Under the pieces are notes generated by a model. The model had not been told where the DNA came from and did no database searches. It worked only from the letters and a program-made list of their open reading frames with translations. Both the position numbers and the translations under genes were made by a program. A stretch of DNA of 64,000 nt from an uncultured Dehalococcoidia bacterium (GTDB lineage Bacteria > Chloroflexota > Dehalococcoidia > Lucifugimonadales > UBA1123): the NCBI GenBank assembly GCA_951812505.1, contig CATOSI010000002.1, positions 806,001-870,000 of the forward strand. Reading direction: 5' to 3'. Within the stretch, counting starts at the first letter, position 1; each line of letters opens with the position of its first letter. Of the stretch, positions 50,941-60,900 are shown in pieces.

Positions 50941-51447
50941 CTTCCCTCCTTTGTTGATAGTCGGGATGGTTCCTGAAGCCCGGCACGCGCCTGAAATACA
51001 GCTGGGCAGAGCCGAATATACCAAAGTCGCCCAAAGTTAATCAATATAAAAGCACAATTGGCTGAGAGTTTACCCCTGTTTTATCTCTATATCGCTAGAC
51101 TGTGATGTGGGAAGTTGTTCGTTCGATGAGTGACATCCCGAACTCCTTAGCGAGGAGGTCTACGAGTTGTTCATCCCATGAAATGGGAAAACCCTGAAGG
51201 ACCAACAAAGCAGAATATTCGATGGCCTTTTCGGGGTGGAATGTAGCTGTGGTCCCCACAGATAGCCCCCAGTAGCAACGCAGACGCGTGGCTCCTTAAC
51301 AATTCTAACGTATCCCTCCGCGGTTACGCAGTTAACCAAATGGAAAACGGCAAGGAATACATGGCAACGGGCGACACGACCATCTCCTTGAGCGAGTAAG
51401 ACCTCCGCCTCATTGGCGCTGAGCAAGAATGAAAGGAAACGAATCAC
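50941..51447. other. Gene-free stretch between divergent regulator and Fn3-repeat gene
   Basis: No supported gene. It must hold the promoters of both flanking genes; no clear -35/-10 pair or large palindrome was found. Confidence 0.45.
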
Positions 51448-53658
51448 ATGAGACCAGTCACAAAACTCCCAGTGGTATTTGGCTTCACACTCGCGCTGGC
51501 GATGTTCCTCGTCGCCGCTCTCAACGGCGGAGGAATTTCCCACGCTCAAAATCCTTCCCCTACAGGCCTCAGCCTAACCTCCGGCCCGATGACCATATCG
51601 GCTACCTGGAACGCCGTTTCCGGCGCCGACTACTACCAGGTCGAGTGGTATCGCATGCTTGCAGGAAATAAAGCAGACCACATCTCCCGTAACATCTCCA
51701 AAACCTCTCACACTATGACCGTTTCCTTAACCGGCGAATGGACCGTGGACGTGAGCTCCTGCGACAACACCGGCGCCTGCGGCTCCGCCGCCTCCGCGCA
51801 GGTGGATGTGACCAGAACCGGCGCTCCCGAACCCACCGAGCGGCCCGTTGCGCCCACCGGCTTTACGCTGACCGATCAAGGCTCATTCAGCGTCAGCGCC
51901 TCCTGGGACGAATCGGCAGACGCCACGTACTACCGTCTGCGCTGGCGCCTGCCCGGACAGGGCTTCGCCAGAGGCGATAAAGCGAGACTGACCGATAACG
52001 AGGCCAACTTCAGCGTGTCCCATGGCGCCACATGGGTCGTGCGCCTGGACGCCTGCAACTCGAAGGGATGCCGACACTCGACCAAACGGGTAACGGTTGT
52101 GGGGCCTCAGTTCGACGAAACGATCCCCACGCCGGAAAACTTCACCGCGAAGCCTGACAAGCCAGGCAGCGACGAGTACGTCTTCAGTTTCATAATACCC
52201 AAACACCCCGATTCCAGCGTGACACTCGAAGGTGCGCACCTTTGTATAGAGGGCACCAGCGCCGACTGGCGAGCCCTATATAAGGCTCAGTGCGAAAATT
52301 ATGTCTTCACACGCGACGACCACAAAGACATTCGAACCCTCTCGACGATTCGCAAAACTTTCGACAAAGCTCCCCTGGTGCCGAACATGGAGTATAAGGC
52401 AAGTGTGAGCCTGATCAGCTCCGATGGCGATTGGGGCCAGAGCGCAACGACCTCCTTCACGGTTGACACGACAGGGACAGCCCTGGCGACGAGCTCACCA
52501 GAATTGGTAAGCGTCAGTCTGGTCGGGAATACGGGCGCAAAGGTTTCCTGGGAAAATATGGCAGCCTTGGGCGCTAACGCTATGGGTGCGCAGGTCTGCC
52601 TGGACATGGCGAAGCCGGATGCCGAGTGGCTCGGAGCGGTGTGCGAACTGGTGACGGACTCGTCCTCGAAGACATATACATTCGGCGAATGGCCGCTGCT
52701 CTTCAACCGCGCCTATATAGCCTCCGCGCAGCTATTCACGACGAACGGCTTCATAAGCGACCCTGTCGCAAAGACCTTCACAGTTCCCGGAGCGAGCTTG
52801 ACCACGCCGATGACCCCGGCGCCCCCGACAAACTTGAGAACTGAATTGGCTAAGAGCTCCATAGGCGATTTGATTTTGAGTGTTCGCTGGGACAGTACCT
52901 ATGATGAGAATGGCAAGGCGCTGGAGCCTACGGGATGGCGGATGTGCATGGGAGAGTCCTGTAAGGAAATGAGACCCGACGACCGGTGGCAATCTTACAC
53001 GAACCCGACTCCCGGTACGACCATAACTTTGCAGAGTCTGGCAAAGTACAATGGCGTTCTGCTAGTGAGCAAGCCTGTGTCCGGAGCCGTGCCTATCGTG
53101 GCGCCCGCGACGAACTTGAGAATTACATATGAAGAAGATGACGGCGACGACCTGATGAGGATTCAATGGGACAGTTCCTATGTCGAGAATGGCAAGGCGA
53201 TGGAGCCAGAAGGATGGCGGGTGTGCCTGGGAGAGTCCTGTTTTAATCGGGATCCCGGGTCCCGGGTTATAACTCGTGGAAACCCGACTCCCGGTATGAC
53301 CATAACCGTACGAGGCATGGCGACAGCTGGAATTGAAATATACAGCGAGTCGGTGTCCGGGGTCGCGCCCTATGTGGCGCCCCCGAAGAATCTGCAATTC
53401 AGGTGGGTTAATATAGTCGGTGTCTCTCATGTGGTGGTCAGTTGGGCCAGTTCCTATAGTTCGGACAGCATGGGGGCGCTGAAGCCCACGGGATGGGAGG
53501 TGTGCATGGGGAACCAGTGCGGATCCCTAGGAGCCACATCGCAGTCCGCTTTATACGCAGATCCGACTCCCGGCACGACTGTAAAGGTGCGCGGAAAGGC
53601 GACATCTGGCATTGAATTGCACAGCAATTGGGTGTCCGGGGTCGTGCCGAACCGGTAG
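51448..53658 (+). CDS. Secreted Fn3-like multi-repeat protein with paired cysteines
   Basis: 736 residues with a signal peptide (VVFGFTLALAMFLVAALNGG, cleavage near SHAQ). About seven Fn3-like beta-sandwich repeats follow. The first two share FTLTDQGSFSVSASWDESADATYYRLRW and a terminal CDNTGACGSA / CNSKGCRHS pair. The last three share TGWRMCMGESC / EGWRVCLGESC / TGWEVCMGNQC, one disulfide-forming pair per repeat. It is exported and probably a surface or adhesion protein. No sorting motif is seen. A strong hairpin follows the stop. Confidence 0.85.
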   Translation: MRPVTKLPVVFGFTLALAMFLVAALNGGGISHAQNPSPTGLSLTSGPMTISATWNAVSGADYYQVEWYRMLAGNKADHISRNISKTSHTMTVSLTGEWTVDVSSCDNTGACGSAASAQVDVTRTGAPEPTERPVAPTGFTLTDQGSFSVSASWDESADATYYRLRWRLPGQGFARGDKARLTDNEANFSVSHGATWVVRLDACNSKGCRHSTKRVTVVGPQFDETIPTPENFTAKPDKPGSDEYVFSFIIPKHPDSSVTLEGAHLCIEGTSADWRALYKAQCENYVFTRDDHKDIRTLSTIRKTFDKAPLVPNMEYKASVSLISSDGDWGQSATTSFTVDTTGTALATSSPELVSVSLVGNTGAKVSWENMAALGANAMGAQVCLDMAKPDAEWLGAVCELVTDSSSKTYTFGEWPLLFNRAYIASAQLFTTNGFISDPVAKTFTVPGASLTTPMTPAPPTNLRTELAKSSIGDLILSVRWDSTYDENGKALEPTGWRMCMGESCKEMRPDDRWQSYTNPTPGTTITLQSLAKYNGVLLVSKPVSGAVPIVAPATNLRITYEEDDGDDLMRIQWDSSYVENGKAMEPEGWRVCLGESCFNRDPGSRVITRGNPTPGMTITVRGMATAGIEIYSESVSGVAPYVAPPKNLQFRWVNIVGVSHVVVSWASSYSSDSMGALKPTGWEVCMGNQCGSLGATSQSALYADPTPGTTVKVRGKATSGIELHSNWVSGVVPNR

Positions 53659-53689
53659 AACTACCTGCTGACTGATTTGCCCAAAGCGC

Positions 53690-53723
53690 AGCGCCCCCGT
53701 TCTCTCGTAGCGACGGGGGCGCT
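53690..53723 (+). terminator. Strong hairpin after the Fn3-repeat gene
   Basis: AGCGCCCCCGT, 12-base loop, ACGGGGGCGCT: a perfect 11-base stem, 32 bases after the stop codon. CTTGTGT follows, a weak T-run. Confidence 0.75.
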
Positions 53724-53982
53724 CTTGTGTACCTGCAGGCTCTTGTTACCGGATAGCTGCCTACCACAGCCCCCAAGCCAAGGTACTACAGCGAGTGATC
53801 TTCCGAACGGCGCCACCTACCTTATCAGGCGCCGCTCTCCTGTCGCCCAGGAAGGGATGCGCATGTACCGAATACCAGGGGACAATCGGTGTACGGCCTG
53901 TGGGCCTGGCCGGAGGGCTTGTCGGGGCGCCGGCAGTCGTATCTCCCTGGTGGGGCAAGAATGGTTGACGTGTAACAACCCT

Positions 53983-54102
53983 CTGGCACGCGGCGAGTCC
54001 CAGTCCCAGGGCGACATGAGTCTTGCCCGTTCCGCTGTTGCCGATGGCTATGACGTTCTCCTGCCTCTCGACGTACTCACAACGCGCGAGCATGGTCACG
54101 AG
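53983..54102 (-). pseudogene. IS21 IstB helper ATPase fragment
   Basis: About 40 residues: LVTMLARCEYVERQENVIAI then GNSGTGKTHVALGLGLAACQ, including the Walker A motif GNSGTGKT exactly as in IS21 IstB. Frame identity is lost on both sides. It belongs with the IstA fragment and repeats near 40 kb as traces of the same IS family. Confidence 0.75.
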
Positions 54103-54195
54103 CTGCCTGCCTCGTACATTACTACTCTGCCGTTTACAATCTGGCGAACAAAGTGAAGTAATTAAGGCTGACCAAAGAACATCAGACTTGTTGGT

Positions 54196-54273
54196 GACAA
54201 TTAGAAGCTGAGGAAAGTTCGGTAACATTTCCGGATGAAGCAACAGGTACCGGCCATTTTAACTGTCGCTAAT
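54196..54273 (+). repeat. IS-end-like repeat, copy B
   Basis: GACAATTAGAAGCT, GTTCGGTAACATTTCC, GCAACAGG and AACTGTCG; partner of 40288-40365. It lies upstream of the IstB fragment when that is read on the minus strand. Confidence 0.55.
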
Positions 54274-54446
54274 CAAAGCGATTGAGGGACTGGCTAGTGG
54301 ACATCCTGTTGCGTTAGGCGAATTCGACAACACCATTCGGTCCAGGTTGGCACAGCACTAGAATCCTCATTTGCATCGCCGGGGCCGGGGCCGCTAAATG
54401 TCGGTAGCGTCGTGTGAAGGGAATCCTGAGTGGTATCTGTTCTCTC

Positions 54447-54845
54447 TCAGCTTCGGGAGTCCAGCGTGTCTAATGGGCCTGACCAAGCCAATATTCTGGA
54501 GTCAGCAGTCACGAGTTGGTGGCCATTCAGGGCCGTGGCAACTATGATACGATCCGCCGGATCACCATGGAGGTCGTTTAGCTCTACCGATTGGATTCCA
54601 ATCTGACCATCTACTGGCAACTCGTGAAGTCCGTCGTCTAGCAAGCTTGTACGCCACGAGTCGATGTCCTCCTGCAGATCAAGACGCCCCTTGTTTTGCA
54701 GCAAGGCCACTTCCCAGAAGGTGATGGCGGAAACGGCGACTTCGTTTCTTGACCAAGCACCGTCTATCACAGCCCGTGTCCGTTCGCCGAGCTTAGATTC
54801 GTCAGATACAGACCATACCAACACATGAGTATCGAGCAGTATCAC
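54447..54845 (-). CDS. VapC-type PIN-domain RNase toxin
   Basis: 132 residues from GTG 54845. MILLDTHVLVWSV gives Asp5, FWEV gives Glu45, PADRIIVATA gives Asp98 and LVTADSRI gives Asp115: the four acidic residues of a PIN nuclease. Typical VapC length. The GTG overlaps the TGA of the helicase gene by four bases (GTGA), so the toxin is translated only after the helicase. No separate antitoxin gene lies upstream; the tail of the helicase may carry that role. PIN toxins cleave tRNA or rRNA. Confidence 0.9.
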   Translation of the reverse strand: MILLDTHVLVWSVSDESKLGERTRAVIDGAWSRNEVAVSAITFWEVALLQNKGRLDLQEDIDSWRTSLLDDGLHELPVDGQIGIQSVELNDLHGDPADRIIVATALNGHQLVTADSRILAWSGPLDTLDSRS

Positions 54846-57800
54846 GGGTTCAGTACCCTATCTGGATCGGACTCAGCTTCCCATTCCACTTCCATTGGAG
54901 AGACTATATCGCCCAGAATGCGTATTCTGTCCCGGTCCCGTCCCAATAGTGCTTTGGGATTTTGCTGGTGGAGAACCGATGTCGAGACAGCCGCACCGTT
55001 TCTGTGAGTTTCTGGATAAATTATTGCTGCGCCGATTACTTCGAGGGATGAACGTATCCCACTTCTCCTATCGATATCCGCCAATTTTGATTCGGTTTCA
55101 TCCTGGATTCGGCGGTTCCATCCGTCATACATGCTCCTCAGCTTGATATTGAGATCGTTCCGAGACAACTGGCGATCGTTCCTGGTGAGCTGCCGTTGTG
55201 AATGGGATCGAACCGCACTCTTTGCCTTTTCGGTCAAGAGGCTATCGCGGGCTCTGAACGCGGCGGTAACATTCCTGAACTCTGACAGCAGGACTTCTTC
55301 CGCACGAGACTTTAGTATCTCCACATCAAAACCGTTGCTCGACAGACCGTCAGTGGGAGCCGATGTTACTTCGATCAGCTTTTGGGCGAGTTCAACCGGA
55401 ATCGGACTGACGCTCTCTGTCCTGCAATCGATGGAGGCGCAAAGTAGTTCTGCCCTATTGGCATAACCCTCGAGAGACCCGATCGCCCACACCAGCATCG
55501 TGGGCCTGTCCAGCATGTCAGGCGGGACCGTACCGGTGCACCATGGCACATCTGACAGTGGTCCTCTCTCGAGATTCCTCGCGAGCAGCATCAACGGGTG
55601 CCGTCCGTGGACGAATTCCACTCCTTCATCTTCTCCAAGGAATGAGACCCGCAGTCTCCTGTCACGTTCGATACGGCTACGGAAACGGACGATCTCGGTT
55701 CGTGCGTGATGCGTTGGAGGATATGATGCAACCAGCCCTTGGAGACCGTCGAGGAGTTCGCTGTTCCTGACCACATCGAACTGACCATCAGCGGCCGCCT
55801 TCCTCAAACTGTCCGGAAGTCGACGATCGAGAACTGCCCTGACATACTCGGAAAGCTCTGTCGGGGACAGGAACCTGGCTTCGGAGTCTTTGATCTCCTG
55901 CTGTTCGGACTCTATAAGGTGCCGACCCTGTTCGGAGATTACGCTCGCCCTGCTTATCAAGTCACGGTACTGTTCGTTGTTCTCTATGGCCTGCGCAGTC
56001 TGTTCCAGACGCTCTTCCTGCTGCTGGGGTGTCAGACCGCGTCTGAACAGATCCCTTTCGAATGAGGCGATGGTCTCTCCCAGTACGACCTCCAAGTCTC
56101 CAAGAGCTCGCTCGAATATGCCAAGCCTTTCATATAGCCTAGACAGGATTCTGGATTCTATCGTGCCCTCGCTGGAAAGACTGCGTATGTAGACCTTGTC
56201 CGATACTTGGCCGATCCGATCACATCGTCCGATCCGCTGCTCGACCCGCATCGGATTCCAAGGCAGGTCATAGTTTATGACGACATGGCAGTGCTCGAAG
56301 TCCAGTCCCTCACCAGCAACCTCGCTGGCCAGAAGAACCTGAAATTCTCCACCACGAAACTCTGCCGCGATTCGCTCTCTGCTCTTTTCTCCCTGTCTGG
56401 AGTCCTCGTCCCTCATGGGAGTGGGGCCGTACAGCACCTCCAGAGAATAGCCATTCTCCCTGAGCTTCTCCGCAAGGTAGCGCAAAGTACCCCTGAATGT
56501 GGAGAAGATCATGACCCGGTCGGCCTTCAGATCGCCTATCACCTGCTCAAGCATCTCAAGGAGGGCTTCGAGTTTCCGGTCCTTGGACTGGAGCGCAGCG
56601 CGTGCGAGTGGTTCCAGCATAGAGACTTCTGAAGGAGTGAAGCTGGCCTCAAACTCGTCGTCTTCATCCTCGTTCGAGTAGCTCAGTATCTCCGACGCCA
56701 CCGCGGGAACGCAGCTGGCAGTTCTGCGTTCAGGCATCTGGGTGATGAATCCGGACGGGACCCCGTGAGCGAGTGCTCGCTCACTACAGATCTGGTACAC
56801 CCCCTGGTAGAACGAGTCCTCTTCGGGACTGAACTTGACGACCCTAGTCCCAGCCTCCCTGGTAGGCCGGCGTTCATCGACTTCCGATCGAAGCGTCCGC
56901 GTCATGTACGGACTCAACGCCTGCAGGTCTCGGGCGGCATCGAGAACGAGTGTCCGCTGCCTCCGGTTTTCTATGTCAGACCCGACTACAAGCTGCCGGA
57001 ACTGTGCCCATCCCGGCCTGGTTCTGCCCCCGTCTGCTGCAAGCCTGTCTAGCGAACGTTCAGAATCTCTCCTCCATCCTGGAGGCCTTCGTCTCACGAG
57101 GCTGATCCAGTCGTTCAGCCGCATATCCCAGTGCAGTTGCTCCTCAAGAAGCTCCGGATCCTCCGCTACGTCGACTCCCAGGGCCTCCATTAGGTGGACA
57201 ATGTCCCGCAGGTGTGTTTGCAGAGGTGTCGCTGTGAGAAAGACCGCTGCTCGTGACCGCTCACAGATCAATTGCGCAACAATATGCGACAACGTGTCTG
57301 TGTTGCGAAGATGGTGGGCCTCGTCGAATATGGTCAGGTCCCATGCGATGGCAGACTCACCGAGACTAACTACGTGGTCCTCCATTCGAATCAATTCGAG
57401 GTTGACAATTGATCTGGCGAACCTAGGAGGAAGAACCCCGTCGCGTCTGAGCAAGACCAACGCCTGTCGGATGTTCTCGGACGACAGGAGCTCAAGGCGC
57501 AGATCGAAGCGCTGTAACATCTCTTCCTGCCACTTACCGACCAAGGATTTGGGGCAGACTATCCAAACGTTCTCGAGGCCGCGCGCTGACCGAGATTCCA
57601 GTTCAGCCCAGATCAGACCGGCCTCGATCGTCTTACCGGTGCCGACCTCGTCGGCTATCAACAGCCGCTGATCCGGCGACTCCAACATCTTCTTCACCGG
57701 TAGGAATTGGTGATATAGAAGCCTTGTCCTCGACGCCCTGTACGACAGGAACTGGTCGGTTGCAGGATGCTCCAGCCTGCGCTGTGTCAGTGCCACTCTC

Positions 57801-57979
57801 AGGTCTTCGGGGCTCAACTCGATTACGCCAGGAACGGGCTCCAGTTCCGCGACAGGGACCAGCTTGGCTGAGCCGTCAATGAACACCCTAGCAGTTTCGC
57901 CGGAGATACTTATCACCCAGCCTGAATTGGACGGATCAGACCTGTATCTTACCTTCATGTCTGGTTGGACAGTTGTCAT
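54842..57979 (-). CDS. SNF2/RapA-like (DrmD-type) helicase
   Basis: 1045 residues. A short N-terminal beta domain (about 8-45) precedes the helicase. ADEVGTGKTIEAG (Walker A 113-117), DEAHHLR (219-222), LTATPLQ (249-254), SEVAGEGLDF (552-561) and QRIGRCDRIGQ (581-591) are helicase motifs of the RapA/HepA branch, also seen in DISARM DrmD. A long C-terminal region (600-1000) is helical. The last 45 residues (ALLGRDRDRIRILGDIVSP, MEVEWEAES, DPDRVLNP) look unlike a helicase and resemble the toxin-binding tail of small antitoxins. It follows the ATPase-HNH gene by 10 bases and overlaps the PIN gene. Confidence 0.9.
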   Translation of the reverse strand: MTTVQPDMKVRYRSDPSNSGWVISISGETARVFIDGSAKLVPVAELEPVPGVIELSPEDLRVALTQRRLEHPATDQFLSYRASRTRLLYHQFLPVKKMLESPDQRLLIADEVGTGKTIEAGLIWAELESRSARGLENVWIVCPKSLVGKWQEEMLQRFDLRLELLSSENIRQALVLLRRDGVLPPRFARSIVNLELIRMEDHVVSLGESAIAWDLTIFDEAHHLRNTDTLSHIVAQLICERSRAAVFLTATPLQTHLRDIVHLMEALGVDVAEDPELLEEQLHWDMRLNDWISLVRRRPPGWRRDSERSLDRLAADGGRTRPGWAQFRQLVVGSDIENRRQRTLVLDAARDLQALSPYMTRTLRSEVDERRPTREAGTRVVKFSPEEDSFYQGVYQICSERALAHGVPSGFITQMPERRTASCVPAVASEILSYSNEDEDDEFEASFTPSEVSMLEPLARAALQSKDRKLEALLEMLEQVIGDLKADRVMIFSTFRGTLRYLAEKLRENGYSLEVLYGPTPMRDEDSRQGEKSRERIAAEFRGGEFQVLLASEVAGEGLDFEHCHVVINYDLPWNPMRVEQRIGRCDRIGQVSDKVYIRSLSSEGTIESRILSRLYERLGIFERALGDLEVVLGETIASFERDLFRRGLTPQQQEERLEQTAQAIENNEQYRDLISRASVISEQGRHLIESEQQEIKDSEARFLSPTELSEYVRAVLDRRLPDSLRKAAADGQFDVVRNSELLDGLQGLVASYPPTHHARTEIVRFRSRIERDRRLRVSFLGEDEGVEFVHGRHPLMLLARNLERGPLSDVPWCTGTVPPDMLDRPTMLVWAIGSLEGYANRAELLCASIDCRTESVSPIPVELAQKLIEVTSAPTDGLSSNGFDVEILKSRAEEVLLSEFRNVTAAFRARDSLLTEKAKSAVRSHSQRQLTRNDRQLSRNDLNIKLRSMYDGWNRRIQDETESKLADIDRRSGIRSSLEVIGAAIIYPETHRNGAAVSTSVLHQQNPKALLGRDRDRIRILGDIVSPMEVEWEAESDPDRVLNP

Positions 57980-57989
57980 GACGTGTCAT

Positions 57990-60900
57990 CTAAACATTGA
58001 GGAGTGCCCGCAGAAATTCCCAGTGTGGAATGCTGTAACGAATCTGCTCCTCAATCTGGTCTGGGTCGGCCTGCCAATCTTGGTAGACGTTGGAGAACCG
58101 GATTGGCAGGCCGACGAACGGGTATCCAAATTGGTCCGTATCCACGGGCCGGTCTAGAATGAACGTCCGCATTCGTTCCCAAGCCTGTGATTCGTCCGAG
58201 TCTTCAAAGGGAAGGTCGGTTTCGGGATCCAGCAGGGCCCACTCGCCGTGCTGCAGCAAGTTGAAGTGCCAGCCGCATAGTCCCAGAAGGTCGCCGAAGT
58301 TATTCCCCCTGCGGTCATCGCGCAGAGGTACGACGTGGACCACATTTACCAGCCAGCCGCCACCGGTTCTCTCAAAGGTCCTGCTACATATCTGGCAACG
58401 CTTTCCGTAGTCTCCGTGCACCATATCCCTGAACTCTTCGGCGAGTTCCCTGCCATCTGGCCCCAGTTCCGACGTGGTAACCGTTCTCAGCACGTTGGCC
58501 TCGGTCTGACTCAGTAGGACAGAGCTCCTCGTATACGCCCTCGCAGATTGCGGGGTGCTGGGACCGCCAGTGGGTGGCACGAATGGGTTGCTTCCCGCAT
58601 CGGATGGTCGGATGGTCTGTACCGCGTATAGCCGCGCCGCGAACGAAACTTCTGGCGAACCTGGATTCGATGTACTATATCCGGGGCCACCTCCAATCGG
58701 CCCCCCGTTATCGGGAGAGGTGGTGTCACTGCCGTTCTGGCCGGGGACTGATGGTCCCAGACCCGTATCTACTGGAACCGCCGAAGTGCCAGCAGGAGTA
58801 CCTGGGTCGGGGGTTGAATCTGGCGTGGGTGCAATGGTTGGCACCTCAATCGTATCCTCCGAAGCCTGGTCGTTATCCGCAGACTCCCCTATGGCCTCAA
58901 GGAACTCTGAGGCCGTGGTAACTCCCTTACTCTTGAGCAGGTCCAGTAGTTCTGGTTGGAAGCCAGCCTCCTTTGCAAGCACCCTGATCGTCGAGGGCTT
59001 GAATGGCACCTTTGATTGGAGGAATCTATTCTCATCCCAGTCCAGGTCTTCAAAGACAACCGCAGAGGGTTTTTCAAGACTGCCGTCCGGAGTTGGCACC
59101 CAGGCAGTCTTGTTGAGGATCTCAACGAATTCCGAATTGAAGAGCTGATATTGGCTCGTACGATAGAACCAGCGATACCTGCCGGAGAAGTCGTAGCTGT
59201 TCACTTCGCCCAGGGATCGCCAAAGCAGTTTAGCCTTGCGTGAGCGAACCTCCTGGTCAAGCATTGACAGGGAATTCAGGAGTTGACGCAACCCACTGAT
59301 ACGCCAGTCATTGACACTCTCTGATCTGGTTGATCCATCGTGGCCCTGCCCCCTAATTCGCATCTTGATCCGCTCGCCCTGAGTAAATCGGGATTCATTC
59401 TTGAACTCTTCCGCCCTCAGCACACTTGCTGAGCCGCAGGCCTTCAGAAGCTCTTCTACTCTGTCGCCGCACAGGCATTTATGCGTACAATCTACAAAGA
59501 GGACTCCCTTGATCCCATCAAACAGATCGCTCAATGCCTCGGAGGGCAGATAAGCCCGGCTGGGGGAACCCCACATCTTGTTAGACGACTCGCCGGCGTC
59601 GATCAGCCTCACGAATGATGTCGCCCTGAGTGCTCGTATCAGCTTCAACCTCTGATCGCCCGCGCTCGTTTCGAACGCATTCAGAATTCGCCGGACATCA
59701 GCCGCATACTCGCCATCGTCGACCTCGGCCGGTTTTGATGTGTACTTCGGAATCAGGTTCAGGAGCACATCGTCTACGGCGTCGGGCTCGCTCAGTCCTA
59801 GTGATCGCAGAAACTGGCGAGACAAGTAGCTATCGCACACCGAACGAGCGACCGTCGGGAAGCCAGTTTCGCTTTTGGCAGGTAGATATGCTTGCACCTG
59901 ACCGTTCACCTTTGGTTCGACATGGTTTCCGTTCTCTAGTCGGATCACGGGCATTGAGCCGACCCTTTGTACCAGGGCTCGCTGGTCGTGTAGGAACTCA
60001 TATAGCTCTTGAATCCAGTCATCGCACTGTTTCTCAAGGAACCTTCGAGTCAGCCTGGTGACGATCGCTTCCGGGCGTACCTCGACTACCTTAAGGTGGT
60101 CAGTGACGTACTCAGAGAGCCTGTAATCCTGCGAGATACTGGGGGCGAGCCACGACAGATCTACATTACTTCCATAGATGTCGGACAGTTGGTCCGACGC
60201 AAGGAGAGAGCGAAGAGCCTCAGTTCGCCCCATACGGGCTCTGTCAGCAGCGACATATCCACCGCCTAGGCGGGGCAGTAACGGCTCCGAGGCGAGTGCC
60301 TTTCGGGTCTGCTCGTATAGAGGTTGGAGTAGATCTCTGCCCCTGTAACTGAGTAGAGTTGCCCGGGACCTCAGTGGCAGGCAACGAATGACACCGGCAT
60401 CCAGTCGATCACTGTCCCTTAGCCATCGGAGACTCTGAACAAGGAGTGAGGCAGTTTCTGCCATAAGGCGTTGGTTCCACGGATCGTGGTCCGGTACATT
60501 CTCCCGATTCAGCGTGGTCCTGTAAGGTCCATTCGCAAGGAAGCCACAGTGCATTGGTCGTTCTGTGGGAAAGTATGCGAACAACGTCGGGTCCTCGACC
60601 GGCAGAGAGTCATCGGTCTCAGGGTCCGTCAGAATGGCGATCTCAATCCGGGCGGATGGATATCCATCGGTGGCGGCGATCTCACGATGAAATGTCAGCC
60701 ACCTCTGTTCGTGAACATTTTCCTCACCTTCTACCTGCGCGATGACGGTTGTGCGCAGCACACCCTCGTCTACCTGTTCCGTCTCGCGGAGGTAGTGTCC
60801 TGAACCTCCCTCGTCGTTCTCCCATCTGACCTCCTCTATCTGTCTGAGGAACAGCAGTGTCTGGATTCCTATGTTCCTCAACCCGTCGTCGATTTCTGTG

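Larger units (their letters stand above)
53724..54446. other. Remnant-rich stretch without an intact gene
   Basis: Contains an IstB fragment (53983-54102, minus) and the IS-end-like repeat B (54196-54273). The rest (54274-54446) shows nothing recognisable. Confidence 0.5.

Noticed and set aside
51160-51549. Minus-strand frame in the gap before the Fn3-repeat gene
   Set aside because: It overlaps the signal peptide of the Fn3 protein and has no ribosome site or recognisable motif.
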